Below are positions 1-7,263 of a stretch of 34,402 nucleotides of DNA, piece by piece. The notes below the pieces were generated by a model, which was given only the letters and a program-made list of their open reading frames with translations, searched no databases and had not been told where the DNA came from. Numbering within the stretch: the first letter of the stretch is position 1; every line of letters begins with the position of its first letter. The stretch is from NCBI GenBank assembly GCA_902528875.1, contig CABZTX010000008.1:1-34402 (forward strand), read 5' to 3'. Position numbers and translations under genes: made by a program. Source of the stretch: an uncultured SAR86 cluster bacterium. GTDB lineage: Bacteria > Pseudomonadota > Gammaproteobacteria > Magnimaribacterales > D2472.

Positions 1-1
1 G

Positions 2-436
2 AAAACTTTTATATTACTTTTTGTATCAATTTTTTTTATGAGTCCTGTTTATGCTGTTAAATATGACAAGTTAAAACCAAGTGCATTGTACGAAAGAGCA
101 ATCAAATATCTTGATAAACAGGATTACGCAAAGGCAAATAAAGCCTTAAAAGCTTATACAAAATCTGAGCCAGATGATGCTGATGGTTGGAATTTATATG
201 CCTATGCCAACAGAAAAATGAATAAGTTTGAAAAAGCCGAAATGTATTACGAAAAAGCTTTAAATATAGACCCAGATCATAAAGGTGCATTGGAATACCA
301 AGGGGAACTATATATGCAAACTAATAGACCAGATTTAGCACAGGAAAATTTAATTAGACTTGTAAAACTGTGTCCAGATTCATGCTATGAATTACAAAAG
401 CTTGAACAGTATATATCTATTACTGCTAAGAAATAA
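2..436 (+). CDS. Secreted TPR-repeat protein, 5' end missing
   Basis: The reading frame is open to the left edge of the window, and the residues before the first internal ATG at 38 are hydrophobic and end in SPVYA. The real start therefore lies just before the window and the protein has a signal peptide cut after VYA. The visible 144 residues contain at least two TPR units (around YERAIKYLDKQDYAKANKAL and AEMYYEKALNIDPDHKGAL). This is an all-helical protein-interaction scaffold likely to act in the periplasm. The next gene begins 11 bp downstream, so they are probably co-transcribed. Partner unknown. The TPR call is certain from the repeat pattern; the function is not. Confidence 0.8.
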   Translation, partial: KTFILLFVSIFFMSPVYAVKYDKLKPSALYERAIKYLDKQDYAKANKALKAYTKSEPDDADGWNLYAYANRKMNKFEKAEMYYEKALNIDPDHKGALEYQGELYMQTNRPDLAQENLIRLVKLCPDSCYELQKLEQYISITAKK

Positions 437-447
437 GACCGTTAAAT

Positions 448-933
448 ATGAAAAGTATTTTCTTTATCTTTGTTTTATTTTCTCTGAATATCTCTGCCAC
501 TAATGCTGAGGACGAACTCCACAAAACAATTTTTAAATTTTGGGAAGCAAGAAACAACCAAGACTTTGAAAAAATATTTTTTTATGAAAGCAAGATTGGA
601 GCTTTAACAGGTTCATCTTCAGATAATCATTTTTACGAAGATCCTCCGCCCGATTTTAAGTCGGTAGTGAACTATTATTCAACAGTAAAATCTGATCTTA
701 AACCTAGCTTTATTAAGATCTATAAATTATCAGAAAATGTATATTTATCTCTCTATTATTTAACAGGAAGATATGAATATTCAAATGGAAAAATCAATGA
801 CAATTATAAATCAAGAGCATCTAACATATGGCTTTATGAGGACGAGGGATTCAAGCTTTATTATAAAAACTTTAATAAGTTAAAAGATGACCTTGTCCCA
901 GAAGAAATTGGACCCTATCCTGCAAAGAAATAA
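448..933 (+). CDS. Secreted protein of unknown function
   Basis: A 161-residue protein with a clear signal peptide (hydrophobic residues 4-17, likely cleavage after ATNA). The mature part starts with a helix containing FWEARNNQDFEKI. This resembles the opening helix of NTF2/SnoaL-like fold proteins, and alternating aromatic beta strands follow (SLYYLTGRYEY). The fold suggestion is only by eye. No catalytic motif is evident. It lies 11 bp after the TPR gene and 4 bp before the preferred start of the next secreted hydrolase, so it is part of the same small envelope-protein operon. Confidence 0.6.
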   Translation: MKSIFFIFVLFSLNISATNAEDELHKTIFKFWEARNNQDFEKIFFYESKIGALTGSSSDNHFYEDPPPDFKSVVNYYSTVKSDLKPSFIKIYKLSENVYLSLYYLTGRYEYSNGKINDNYKSRASNIWLYEDEGFKLYYKNFNKLKDDLVPEEIGPYPAKK

Positions 934-937
934 ATTA

Positions 938-1792
938 ATGTTAATGATTAAATTGCTCCAAAATTCAATAATTTTGTATCTTATATTCTTTGTTTCATTA
1001 GTTAAAGCTGATTCTATTGGAAAAATGCCCATCGAATATACATATGGCAAAGACAAAATACAGGCTATCGATTTTTATCCTGGATCTTCAGATAAAGTTT
1101 TAATTTGGATTCATGGCGGAGGTTGGCTGTTTGGAGACAAAAGATCTGAAAGATGGATACGGAGATTCCAAAGACATTTTGTTGATTATCAAAAATATAA
1201 TGTTTTCATGATTGGCTATAGGGTTGGAAGGAATACAGCTCCTCAAGCTGTCGATGATGTGATATGCGCATACCAAAAAATTGAAAGTATCATAGATAAT
1301 GAAAGTTTCTCTTCAAATGATATTATTGTTGCAGGTGCAAGTGCTGGTGGACATTTAGCTCTTATGCTAGGCCTTAATGAAGTAAAAAACACAGATGCAT
1401 GTAAATACAATAAAAGACCTAAGGCAGTAGTAAATTTATTCGGTATTACAGATCTTCAAAAAACGTCTGACTATTTAGATGAGAATAAATTTTTTTCTCA
1501 ATCCAATTATGTTAAATCATGGATATCTTCAAATGATTCATTATCAGAAATGTCATATAACTATTCACCTGTTAATCTTAGTACAACTACTATTCCAAAT
1601 ATTCTTACTATTCACGGAACAGATGATAGTTGGGTCCCATACAATCAAGCAGAAATACTTAATGCAAAATTTAAAAATAATCACATACTGGTAACAATTA
1701 AAAAGGGCGGGCATTATCGTTTTAAAAAAGATCAAAATGAATATATAGCGTTCAAAATTGATGAATTTCTTAAAGATAATTATAAGTTTTAG
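938..1792 (+). CDS. Secreted alpha/beta hydrolase (carboxylesterase-like)
   Basis: This is an alpha/beta-hydrolase of the BD-FAE/lipase-esterase type. The oxyanion-hole motif HGGGW is at residues 59-63, the nucleophile elbow GASAGG has Ser135, and IHGTDDSWVP carries the acid region. GGHYRF near the C-terminus supplies the catalytic His. It probably hydrolyses a carboxylic ester in the periplasm. I chose the ATG at 938, just after the previous stop, rather than the in-frame ATG at 887. The 938 start gives a normal signal peptide (hydrophobic residues 5-20, VKA cleavage), whereas 887 would add a polar extension overlapping the previous gene by 47 bp. The ATG at 944 is equally possible. Substrate unknown. 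Confidence 0.82.
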   Translation: MLMIKLLQNSIILYLIFFVSLVKADSIGKMPIEYTYGKDKIQAIDFYPGSSDKVLIWIHGGGWLFGDKRSERWIRRFQRHFVDYQKYNVFMIGYRVGRNTAPQAVDDVICAYQKIESIIDNESFSSNDIIVAGASAGGHLALMLGLNEVKNTDACKYNKRPKAVVNLFGITDLQKTSDYLDENKFFSQSNYVKSWISSNDSLSEMSYNYSPVNLSTTTIPNILTIHGTDDSWVPYNQAEILNAKFKNNHILVTIKKGGHYRFKKDQNEYIAFKIDEFLKDNYKF

Positions 1793-1796
1793 GCAT

Positions 1797-2336
1797 ATGA
1801 AAAAATTTATATATCTTTGTTGGATTTTTTTGCTATTTGGCTGCTCTCCAGCTGAAAAAAACTCTTACGTACCTCCATTAAAATTTATAAACATTTCAAA
1901 TGAAATTAATATAGACAAGAAAGAAAAGTCTTTTAGAAAAATTAAATCAATTATTAGTGATAATGAAAAATATAAGCTTAAGTCCAATCAACAAGATTCA
2001 ATTGATTTTGACATTAAAATTATTGATATTGATTATGCTATCGATTGTGGACAAATGAATGATGAGAGGTATGTAGACTATATTAAAAGAATTTTTGACT
2101 CGTCTTTGACTGCAACAGGTAAAGTAAAAATAGATCATCATGCAAATCCAAAACTAGAATTAGTAATTTTTTATGATTTTATCTCCTTAGAAACTGGAAC
2201 AAGGTGGAGGTTTAGCACAAACAAACCTAAAGAAATTTTAGTTGGCAATCCGGCATATGGTCTTGATCCATATAGAGTATGCCAATCAAGCGGAAATTTA
2301 GAAAAAGAATTTTTAAATTATCTTTCCAATAAATAA
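1797..2336 (+). CDS. Lipoprotein of unknown function
   Basis: From the ATG at 1797 the protein starts MKKF, has a hydrophobic core and then LLFGC, a good lipobox, so Cys16 should be lipidated and the protein anchored in the envelope. An in-frame ATG at 1758 would put 13 extra residues ahead of the signal peptide and overlap the previous gene, so it was rejected. The mature region (179 residues in total) is lysine- and isoleucine-rich with mixed alpha/beta character. A conserved-looking core GTRWRFSTNKPKEI and a pair of cysteines (CGQ, VCQSS) are visible. I do not recognise the family. Its 3' end overlaps the convergent esterase gene by 19 bp. Confidence 0.65.
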   Translation: MKKFIYLCWIFLLFGCSPAEKNSYVPPLKFINISNEINIDKKEKSFRKIKSIISDNEKYKLKSNQQDSIDFDIKIIDIDYAIDCGQMNDERYVDYIKRIFDSSLTATGKVKIDHHANPKLELVIFYDFISLETGTRWRFSTNKPKEILVGNPAYGLDPYRVCQSSGNLEKEFLNYLSNK

Positions 2337-3271
2337 ATCAAACCAGACTTAAATCTTTCACCAAAGAAGGGTGACTTGTGTTCGTGACCAGGGAAAACTT
2401 TAGTCTGAAATCTTATTTGACTGTTATTAAAAATTTCATCGATTTCTCTTTGAGGGACTCCATATAAAGAATCTAAACCGAGAGTTCCATGATCAAAATA
2501 AAATTTTTGGTCTGTTATTTCTTCTATATTTTCTGTGACATATTTTTTAATAGCTAAAGTGGTTTCCTCATCTCCACTAATTTCCACCGTATTAGTTTTC
2601 ATATTTACAGGCAATACAATATATTCACTAATTTGAATTCCAACCCAGTGAGTCGAGAAAGATCCAACAAATCCAAATAATTCAGGATATTCTAAACATA
2701 AATTAATTGATGATAGTCCCCCCATACTTGCACCCATAACACCTAAATTATTTTTATTAAGGACCACATTAAATTTGGTTTCTATTAACGGTATTACTCC
2801 GTTCACAATAAAGTTTGGATAGTCAAATTTTTTTGTATCAATAAAAGACTTATAAATATATTTTTTTAAACCATTCTGAAAATACTGAATTGATTCTTTT
2901 GGGAAATACTCAGCATATCTTCTTGTTTCATCAATAATCTTGCCCTTATGACGTTTAGCGCTATCTATTGCGATAATTATTATATTAAGATTAAAACCTT
3001 CATCATAAAGCTCCTTGAAACTATCATCGATATTCCAGGACATACCGTTCCAAGAATCCTCTTCTGAGAAAAGCTCTTCACCATCATTCATGATAATAAA
3101 TTTAGTTTCTGAATTTATATCTTTTTTTGTAGGTGTTGGATAATATATTTGTACTTTTCTTATATTTGATTCGCTATTTATAAAAATTTCCTCGATATTA
3201 CCAAAAGATAACTCTGCAAATAGGATTGGAACACCCATAGCATAGAGTATAAGAATTTTAATACTTTTCAT
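2318..3271 (-). CDS. Secreted esterase (Esterase D / enterochelin-esterase-like fold)
   Basis: 317 residues with a signal peptide (residues 1-19, ending ILFA). The protein opens with a beta-sandwich strand pair, as in the PF00756 putative esterase family. The nucleophile elbow GVMGASMGG has Ser182, followed by the helix GLSSINLCLEYPELFGFVGSFS, which is typical of this family. FPGHEHKSPFF near the C-terminus provides the His. The start ATG overlaps the stop of the upstream sulfatase gene by 4 bp (ATGA), so the two are translationally coupled and last in the operon. A role in removing acyl or carbohydrate esters from the same substrate as the sulfatase is an inference. Confidence 0.83.
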   Translation of the reverse strand: MKSIKILILYAMGVPILFAELSFGNIEEIFINSESNIRKVQIYYPTPTKKDINSETKFIIMNDGEELFSEEDSWNGMSWNIDDSFKELYDEGFNLNIIIIAIDSAKRHKGKIIDETRRYAEYFPKESIQYFQNGLKKYIYKSFIDTKKFDYPNFIVNGVIPLIETKFNVVLNKNNLGVMGASMGGLSSINLCLEYPELFGFVGSFSTHWVGIQISEYIVLPVNMKTNTVEISGDEETTLAIKKYVTENIEEITDQKFYFDHGTLGLDSLYGVPQREIDEIFNNSQIRFQTKVFPGHEHKSPFFGERFKSGLIYLLER

Positions 3272-4743
3272 TGATTCTTAGAATTTTGAAAAGCTTTTTC
3301 GATCCAAGGAATTCTATTTTCAGGACCCCCAAACAAATCAGGATCCTTTAGAACTTCAGTCAGTGGAAGAGATCTATTTTCACCTTTTGGCCAATCAATA
3401 AGTTTTCTTTTTAAACTATCAGCAATATTTCTATTTTCTGCGATTATATTAGTTGTTTCTAATGGGTCCTCCATGATATTAAACAAATATATTTCATCAG
3501 AATATAATATTAATTTATAAGGCATATCTATTATTGCAGTTGCATCTCCAACAACATTTATTACACTATATTTAGTTGGTTCTGTTTGTCCTTTTTCAAA
3601 AAGATCATCAATCTTAGACCTTCCGTCAGTAACAAGATTTTTCTTATAACCTACTAATTCAAGCAAAGTTGGCATAACATCAATCATAGACATAAATAGC
3701 TCACTTTTTTTTCCTTCAAGTTCATTTGGCCACCAAATAACAGCTGGTACCCGTATACCTCCCTCTGAAATGGACATTTTTCCTTTTTGTAATGGAAAAT
3801 TACTACTACCACCATCAAAATTACTACAAAGCCACTCTAGCACGTCAATACTCAATGGTCTTTGCCAATCACACATGCCAAGTTTTTTTGGTAGATTTAA
3901 AAAGTTTGGTCTAATCTCGTTATTGGGAATAAGACCACCATTATCACTTGCAAAAAGAATAATTGTATTATCAATAATATTTGCCTTTTCTAATGATTGG
4001 ATAATTGAGCCAATGGCTTGATCCATCTCAGAAACCATAGCTGCATGAATCTTTCTTTTTTCATCTAAAATTTCAGAGTAATTTTCTATTGATTCATAGG
4101 GTGCTTCATTTGGTGTATGCGGAGCTCCAAAGTTAATATTCATAAACAAAGGAAATTTGCCATCATGTCTTTCTATTATTTTAACAGCATCATCTCTAAT
4201 AAGATGAGTTGTGTAACCATCCTCTCTAATGCCTTCCTCATTTCTTTGCCAATCATGACCACCACCGTGATTGTGATCCCAATAGCCAATTCCTCCCTGA
4301 AGATATCCGTAAAAGTAATCAAAACCCCTTCGAGTAGGAAAGTAGTCAGGTGTATATGCACCCAAGTGCCATTTCCCTAAAAGATAATTCTTATAACCTA
4401 ATTCTTTTAGATATTCTGGAAGTATTTTTTCTTCCAAACTTAAGCCAAGCTTCTGATTTTTAGAAATTGGCCTTGTAATTCCAAGCCTTAAAGCAGACTT
4501 CCCAGTCATTAATTCTGCTCTGGTTGGACTACAAGTAGGTTGAACATAGAATCTATCAAGTTCAATCCCAGAGATTATCATTTTATCTATGTTTGGTGTT
4601 TTAATTTCGCTTCCATGGTAACTGACGTCATTCCAACCAAGATCATCAGCCAAAATAATAATAATATTTGGAAGACTTATAATAAAATTTGAACAGAAGA
4701 TAAGGATAAATGTTGCAATGATGTTATTGAACATTTTTTTCAT
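3268..4743 (-). CDS. Secreted arylsulfatase-family sulfatase
   Basis: 491 residues. After a signal peptide (residues 1-23) comes the sulfatase N-terminal metal-binding strand ILADDLGWNDV with Asp33/Asp34. The formylglycine signature CSPTR follows at residues 71-75, where Cys71 would be converted to formylglycine, and then GKWHLG, with its Lys and His. The later FASDNGG segment gives the second pair of metal ligands. The order and spacing match type I sulfatases (S1 family, arylsulfatase A/B-like). The enzyme hydrolyses a sulfate ester in the periplasm. It needs a formylglycine-generating enzyme, none of which is in the window. The start overlaps the stop of the GST gene by 4 bp. Exact substrate, aryl sulfate or sulfated sugar, cannot be told from sequence. 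Confidence 0.93.
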   Translation of the reverse strand: MKKMFNNIIATFILIFCSNFIISLPNIIIILADDLGWNDVSYHGSEIKTPNIDKMIISGIELDRFYVQPTCSPTRAELMTGKSALRLGITRPISKNQKLGLSLEEKILPEYLKELGYKNYLLGKWHLGAYTPDYFPTRRGFDYFYGYLQGGIGYWDHNHGGGHDWQRNEEGIREDGYTTHLIRDDAVKIIERHDGKFPLFMNINFGAPHTPNEAPYESIENYSEILDEKRKIHAAMVSEMDQAIGSIIQSLEKANIIDNTIILFASDNGGLIPNNEIRPNFLNLPKKLGMCDWQRPLSIDVLEWLCSNFDGGSSNFPLQKGKMSISEGGIRVPAVIWWPNELEGKKSELFMSMIDVMPTLLELVGYKKNLVTDGRSKIDDLFEKGQTEPTKYSVINVVGDATAIIDMPYKLILYSDEIYLFNIMEDPLETTNIIAENRNIADSLKRKLIDWPKGENRSLPLTEVLKDPDLFGGPENRIPWIEKAFQNSKNQ

Positions 4744-5594
4744 TTAGATGCACTTAATTTTTCAATAATTGGTTTTAGAAAAGCGGACGATTGATTTTTA
4801 TAAAACTCATGTAATATTTTATATTCCTTATCAGAATAATAATCTAAAATCCCCATTTTATAGCTTTCTCTATTCTTCAAACTTTCCCAATAATTTTTAA
4901 TTAAAGGAGTTCTATTTGTGTAAAGAGCATCCTCAAGCTGAAGATCTTTAAGCCTATGGAAAAGACACATCATATTTATATCAACGTGTGAAAAATCACC
5001 ATAAAAAAATTCGTTTCCATCTGATAGGACATTCTCTAGACTAATTAATTCTTTTACAAAATTTTTAATTCCTGCTTTAGGCATATTTTTTGCAATACCG
5101 AAGAAGTACATCGATAAAAAAATAATTTTTCTATCGCGTCTAGGATGATTTAATAAGATCTTTAAAATTGATTTAAGTGGTAAAGATTTAACCATCGATT
5201 GAATAAGAGGTGCTGAAAATACTGGAAGTATTGTTCCAATAGTTGAAGCAAACTTTACGCCCTCGGTGATTGTTGTATTTAAAACCCATGATTGAGAATT
5301 TTGAAAATCGTTATTGCAAAGATTAATATCGTTATTTCCTTGCAGCTTATCCAATTCTCTTATTATCTTTACGCTATCATATGTAACCTTCTCATTAATT
5401 TTTATTACTGGTACCGTGCCTAGCGGGTTTAACTTTAAAAAATCCCTATTAAGATTTTCTCCTTCAGGATATTGATCACAAAGTTTTATATGTTTTTCAG
5501 AGAAATTTAATCCCTTCTCATATAGCGCGACACGAACCATTTGACTACATAGAGACCAATTAGCATGAAAGAGTTTAATAATAGGCGATGACAT
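4740..5594 (-). CDS. Glutathione S-transferase family protein
   Basis: 284 residues, cytoplasmic. The N-terminal thioredoxin-like domain (about 5-85) carries SLCSQMVRVALYEKGL around Cys16. This is similar in position to the SSCS active site of maleylacetoacetate/maleylpyruvate isomerases. It also has NPLGTVPVI with the cis-Pro expected of GSTs and a DSVKIIREL glutathione-binding turn. The C-terminal helical domain is longer than in a typical 200-220 residue GST. It lies between a dioxygenase-like gene (11 bp upstream) and the sulfatase (4 bp overlap). In aromatic catabolic clusters such GSTs isomerise ring-cleavage products or detoxify intermediates; this role is inferred from context. Confidence 0.85.
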   Translation of the reverse strand: MSSPIIKLFHANWSLCSQMVRVALYEKGLNFSEKHIKLCDQYPEGENLNRDFLKLNPLGTVPVIKINEKVTYDSVKIIRELDKLQGNNDINLCNNDFQNSQSWVLNTTITEGVKFASTIGTILPVFSAPLIQSMVKSLPLKSILKILLNHPRRDRKIIFLSMYFFGIAKNMPKAGIKNFVKELISLENVLSDGNEFFYGDFSHVDINMMCLFHRLKDLQLEDALYTNRTPLIKNYWESLKNRESYKMGILDYYSDKEYKILHEFYKNQSSAFLKPIIEKLSASK

Positions 5595-5605
5595 ATCAAA
5601 GAGAA

Positions 5606-6292
5606 TTAATCTTTATACTTTTTCCTCATATTTGTGACTGCTTCTAAACCAGAAACAGGTTTCTTTCCTTCAGGAACGGTATTGCCTTTTTGAATAAGCT
5701 CTAAGAATGGCGTTCCTGATTTAAACATTTCATATAATTTTTCAACATCCATGTTAGTTCCAATTGGCTCATCTTCAAAGTCAGGAGAAATATTCTGTTT
5801 AAACTCATCAGCTGAAGAAAAATGCTCAAAGAATACCTCGACAAGATTATTGTCAGGATCTTTATAATAAATGCCACTAATCCAGCCATGATTAATTGTC
5901 CAAAGTGGTTCTAAACCTCTCTCTTTCGCACCAAAATAAAAATCAAACCAATTTTCGATTGGATTTATCCTATAAGAAATATGATCCAAGCCTTCAATAG
6001 AAGGAAGTTTTCTATTTAAAAAAATTTTAAATTTCATAATAGTTTTTTGAATAAAATTTAAATTTTTTAAGACTCCAGATGTATTTGCAATTGCTATCCT
6101 ATGATGCTCATCGTCGAAAGCTAAAAAAGTAATCATATTACTTTGATAAAGAGGCTCACAGCCGAAAAGGTTTTTATAAAAACTAACCATTGCCTTATAG
6201 TTAGTTGTCTTAAAAGCAATATGATGAAAGTCATCTGGCGCATGATTTGAAGAAAAGTTTTGATACAGATCTTTATTAAATATTTTTTCCAT
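5606..6292 (-). CDS. VOC-superfamily protein, extradiol ring-cleavage dioxygenase-like
   Basis: 228 residues with two beta-alpha-beta3 modules. Candidate metal ligands are His24 (FHHIAFKT), His104 (GLDHISYRI) and Glu152 (NLVEVFFEH). This is the His-His-Glu set of single-domain type I extradiol dioxygenases and glyoxalases. HRIAIA at 64-69 resembles BphC-type proteins. The C-terminal 60 residues (KLYEMFKSG, ELIQKG, PVSGLEAVTNMRKKY) form an extra tail not needed for the VOC fold. It is the first gene of the minus-strand operon and is divergent from an FAH-family hydrolase and an FAD phenol-type monooxygenase, which supports a ring-cleavage role. A non-dioxygenase VOC function remains possible. 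Confidence 0.82.
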   Translation of the reverse strand: MEKIFNKDLYQNFSSNHAPDDFHHIAFKTTNYKAMVSFYKNLFGCEPLYQSNMITFLAFDDEHHRIAIANTSGVLKNLNFIQKTIMKFKIFLNRKLPSIEGLDHISYRINPIENWFDFYFGAKERGLEPLWTINHGWISGIYYKDPDNNLVEVFFEHFSSADEFKQNISPDFEDEPIGTNMDVEKLYEMFKSGTPFLELIQKGNTVPEGKKPVSGLEAVTNMRKKYKD

Positions 6293-6309
6293 AAAATTAT
6301 CCTACAAAC

Positions 6310-6315
6310 ATTATA
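6310..6315 (-). promoter_or_regulatory. Candidate -10 box for the VOC/GST/sulfatase/esterase operon
   Basis: On the minus strand this hexamer reads TATAAT, 17 bases before the ATG at 6292, and a short AGGA purine run lies between. It sits in the 54-bp gap between divergent genes. No convincing -35 hexamer was seen at the standard distance, so this is a weak assignment in AT-rich DNA. Confidence 0.3.
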
Positions 6316-6333
6316 CTTACTCACCAATTTATT

Positions 6334-6339
6334 TATACT
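6334..6339 (+). promoter_or_regulatory. Candidate -10 box immediately before the FAH gene
   Basis: TATACT lies 7 bases before the ATG at 6347, with no Shine-Dalgarno sequence in between. If used, transcription would begin at or very near the start codon, giving a leaderless or nearly leaderless mRNA. Four or five other unit-leading genes in the window show the same geometry (see the corresponding finding). Confidence 0.35.
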
Positions 6340-6346
6340 ATAAACC

Positions 6347-7255
6347 ATGAAACTGCTTACTTTTACAACAAAAAATAATAGTACTAATTGTAAAATCGGT
6401 GCATTACATAATGACATGGTAATAGACTTTTCAGATGCAAACTTGCCGAGTGATATGATAAGTTTCATTGAGCTAGGGTCTGAGGGTTTAGACATTGCAA
6501 ATGATTTTGTTGAATCAAGTAAAACTGGCCTAGATGTTAAAGATATAATAATAAAAGCGCCGATTAGTAGGCCCAACAAAATTTTAGCTGTGGGATTAAA
6601 CTACAAAAAACATGTTGATGAAGCGAAGGATTTGACCAACCATCATTCAAGTGGAGTTGAGCTCCAGGAAACCTTCCCAAATATATTTAATAAACAAAAC
6701 TCTTCAGTAAATGATCCCTATGGAGAAGTTCATAGACCCAATGCATCTGACTGGCTTGATTATGAGGGCGAGATGGGTTTTGTTGTGGGTAAAAAATGTA
6801 GGCATGTGCCATATGAAAAAGCTGAATCATGTATCTATGGATATACTGTTGTGAATGATTTTACTATAAGAGACTGGCAGTACAGAGGTCCTCCACATAC
6901 CATGACTATGGGAAAATCATGGGACACACATTGTCCTTTTGGTCCTTACATTGTTACTTCTGACGAAATAAAAGATCCTCATAATTTAGAGCTAAAAACA
7001 TTTGTTAACGGCGAAGAAAGACAAAACACCAACACTGGTTTATTGATTTACGATTGTTTTACTTTGGTTGAATACCTCTCAACTGCTTTTACTTTAACTC
7101 CTGGTGATTTAATCCCAACTGGTACCCCTGAGGGCTCAGCATTATCAACTCAAAATTGGCTTAAGCCAGGTGATAAAGTTAAAGTTGAAATAGAGGGTAT
7201 TGGATATATCGAGAATCTAGTAATTCAAGAGCCAGAATCAACTATTAAAAATTAA
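6347..7255 (+). CDS. Fumarylacetoacetate hydrolase (FAH) family protein
   Basis: 302 residues. The FAH catalytic domain spans about 75-295, with the opening NKILAVGLNYKKHVDEA (catalytic-type His89). The acidic metal ligands are in the DYEGEM segment (Glu140, Glu142) and in VVNDFTIRDWQ (Asp171), followed by GKSWDTHCPFGPY. It ends with TLTPGDLIPTGTPEG, characteristic of the family. Members hydrolyse, decarboxylate or isomerise beta-diketo acids at the end of aromatic ring-cleavage pathways. It is divergent from the VOC dioxygenase-like gene and 8 bp before the FAD monooxygenase, so it is probably a downstream enzyme of one aromatic pathway. Which FAH subtype it is cannot be decided here. Confidence 0.92.
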   Translation: MKLLTFTTKNNSTNCKIGALHNDMVIDFSDANLPSDMISFIELGSEGLDIANDFVESSKTGLDVKDIIIKAPISRPNKILAVGLNYKKHVDEAKDLTNHHSSGVELQETFPNIFNKQNSSVNDPYGEVHRPNASDWLDYEGEMGFVVGKKCRHVPYEKAESCIYGYTVVNDFTIRDWQYRGPPHTMTMGKSWDTHCPFGPYIVTSDEIKDPHNLELKTFVNGEERQNTNTGLLIYDCFTLVEYLSTAFTLTPGDLIPTGTPEGSALSTQNWLKPGDKVKVEIEGIGYIENLVIQEPESTIKN

Positions 7256-7263
7256 TTATTAAA

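Noticed and set aside
887-937. Upstream ATG for the alpha/beta hydrolase
   Set aside because: It would overlap the previous gene by 47 bp and put a polar extension before a normal signal peptide; the ATG at 938 is better.
6133-6579. Minus-strand 148-residue open frame spanning the divergent VOC/FAH starts
   Set aside because: It covers the well-supported beginnings of both real genes in other frames, has no recognisable domain, and its hydrophobic look comes from reading AT-rich coding DNA antisense.
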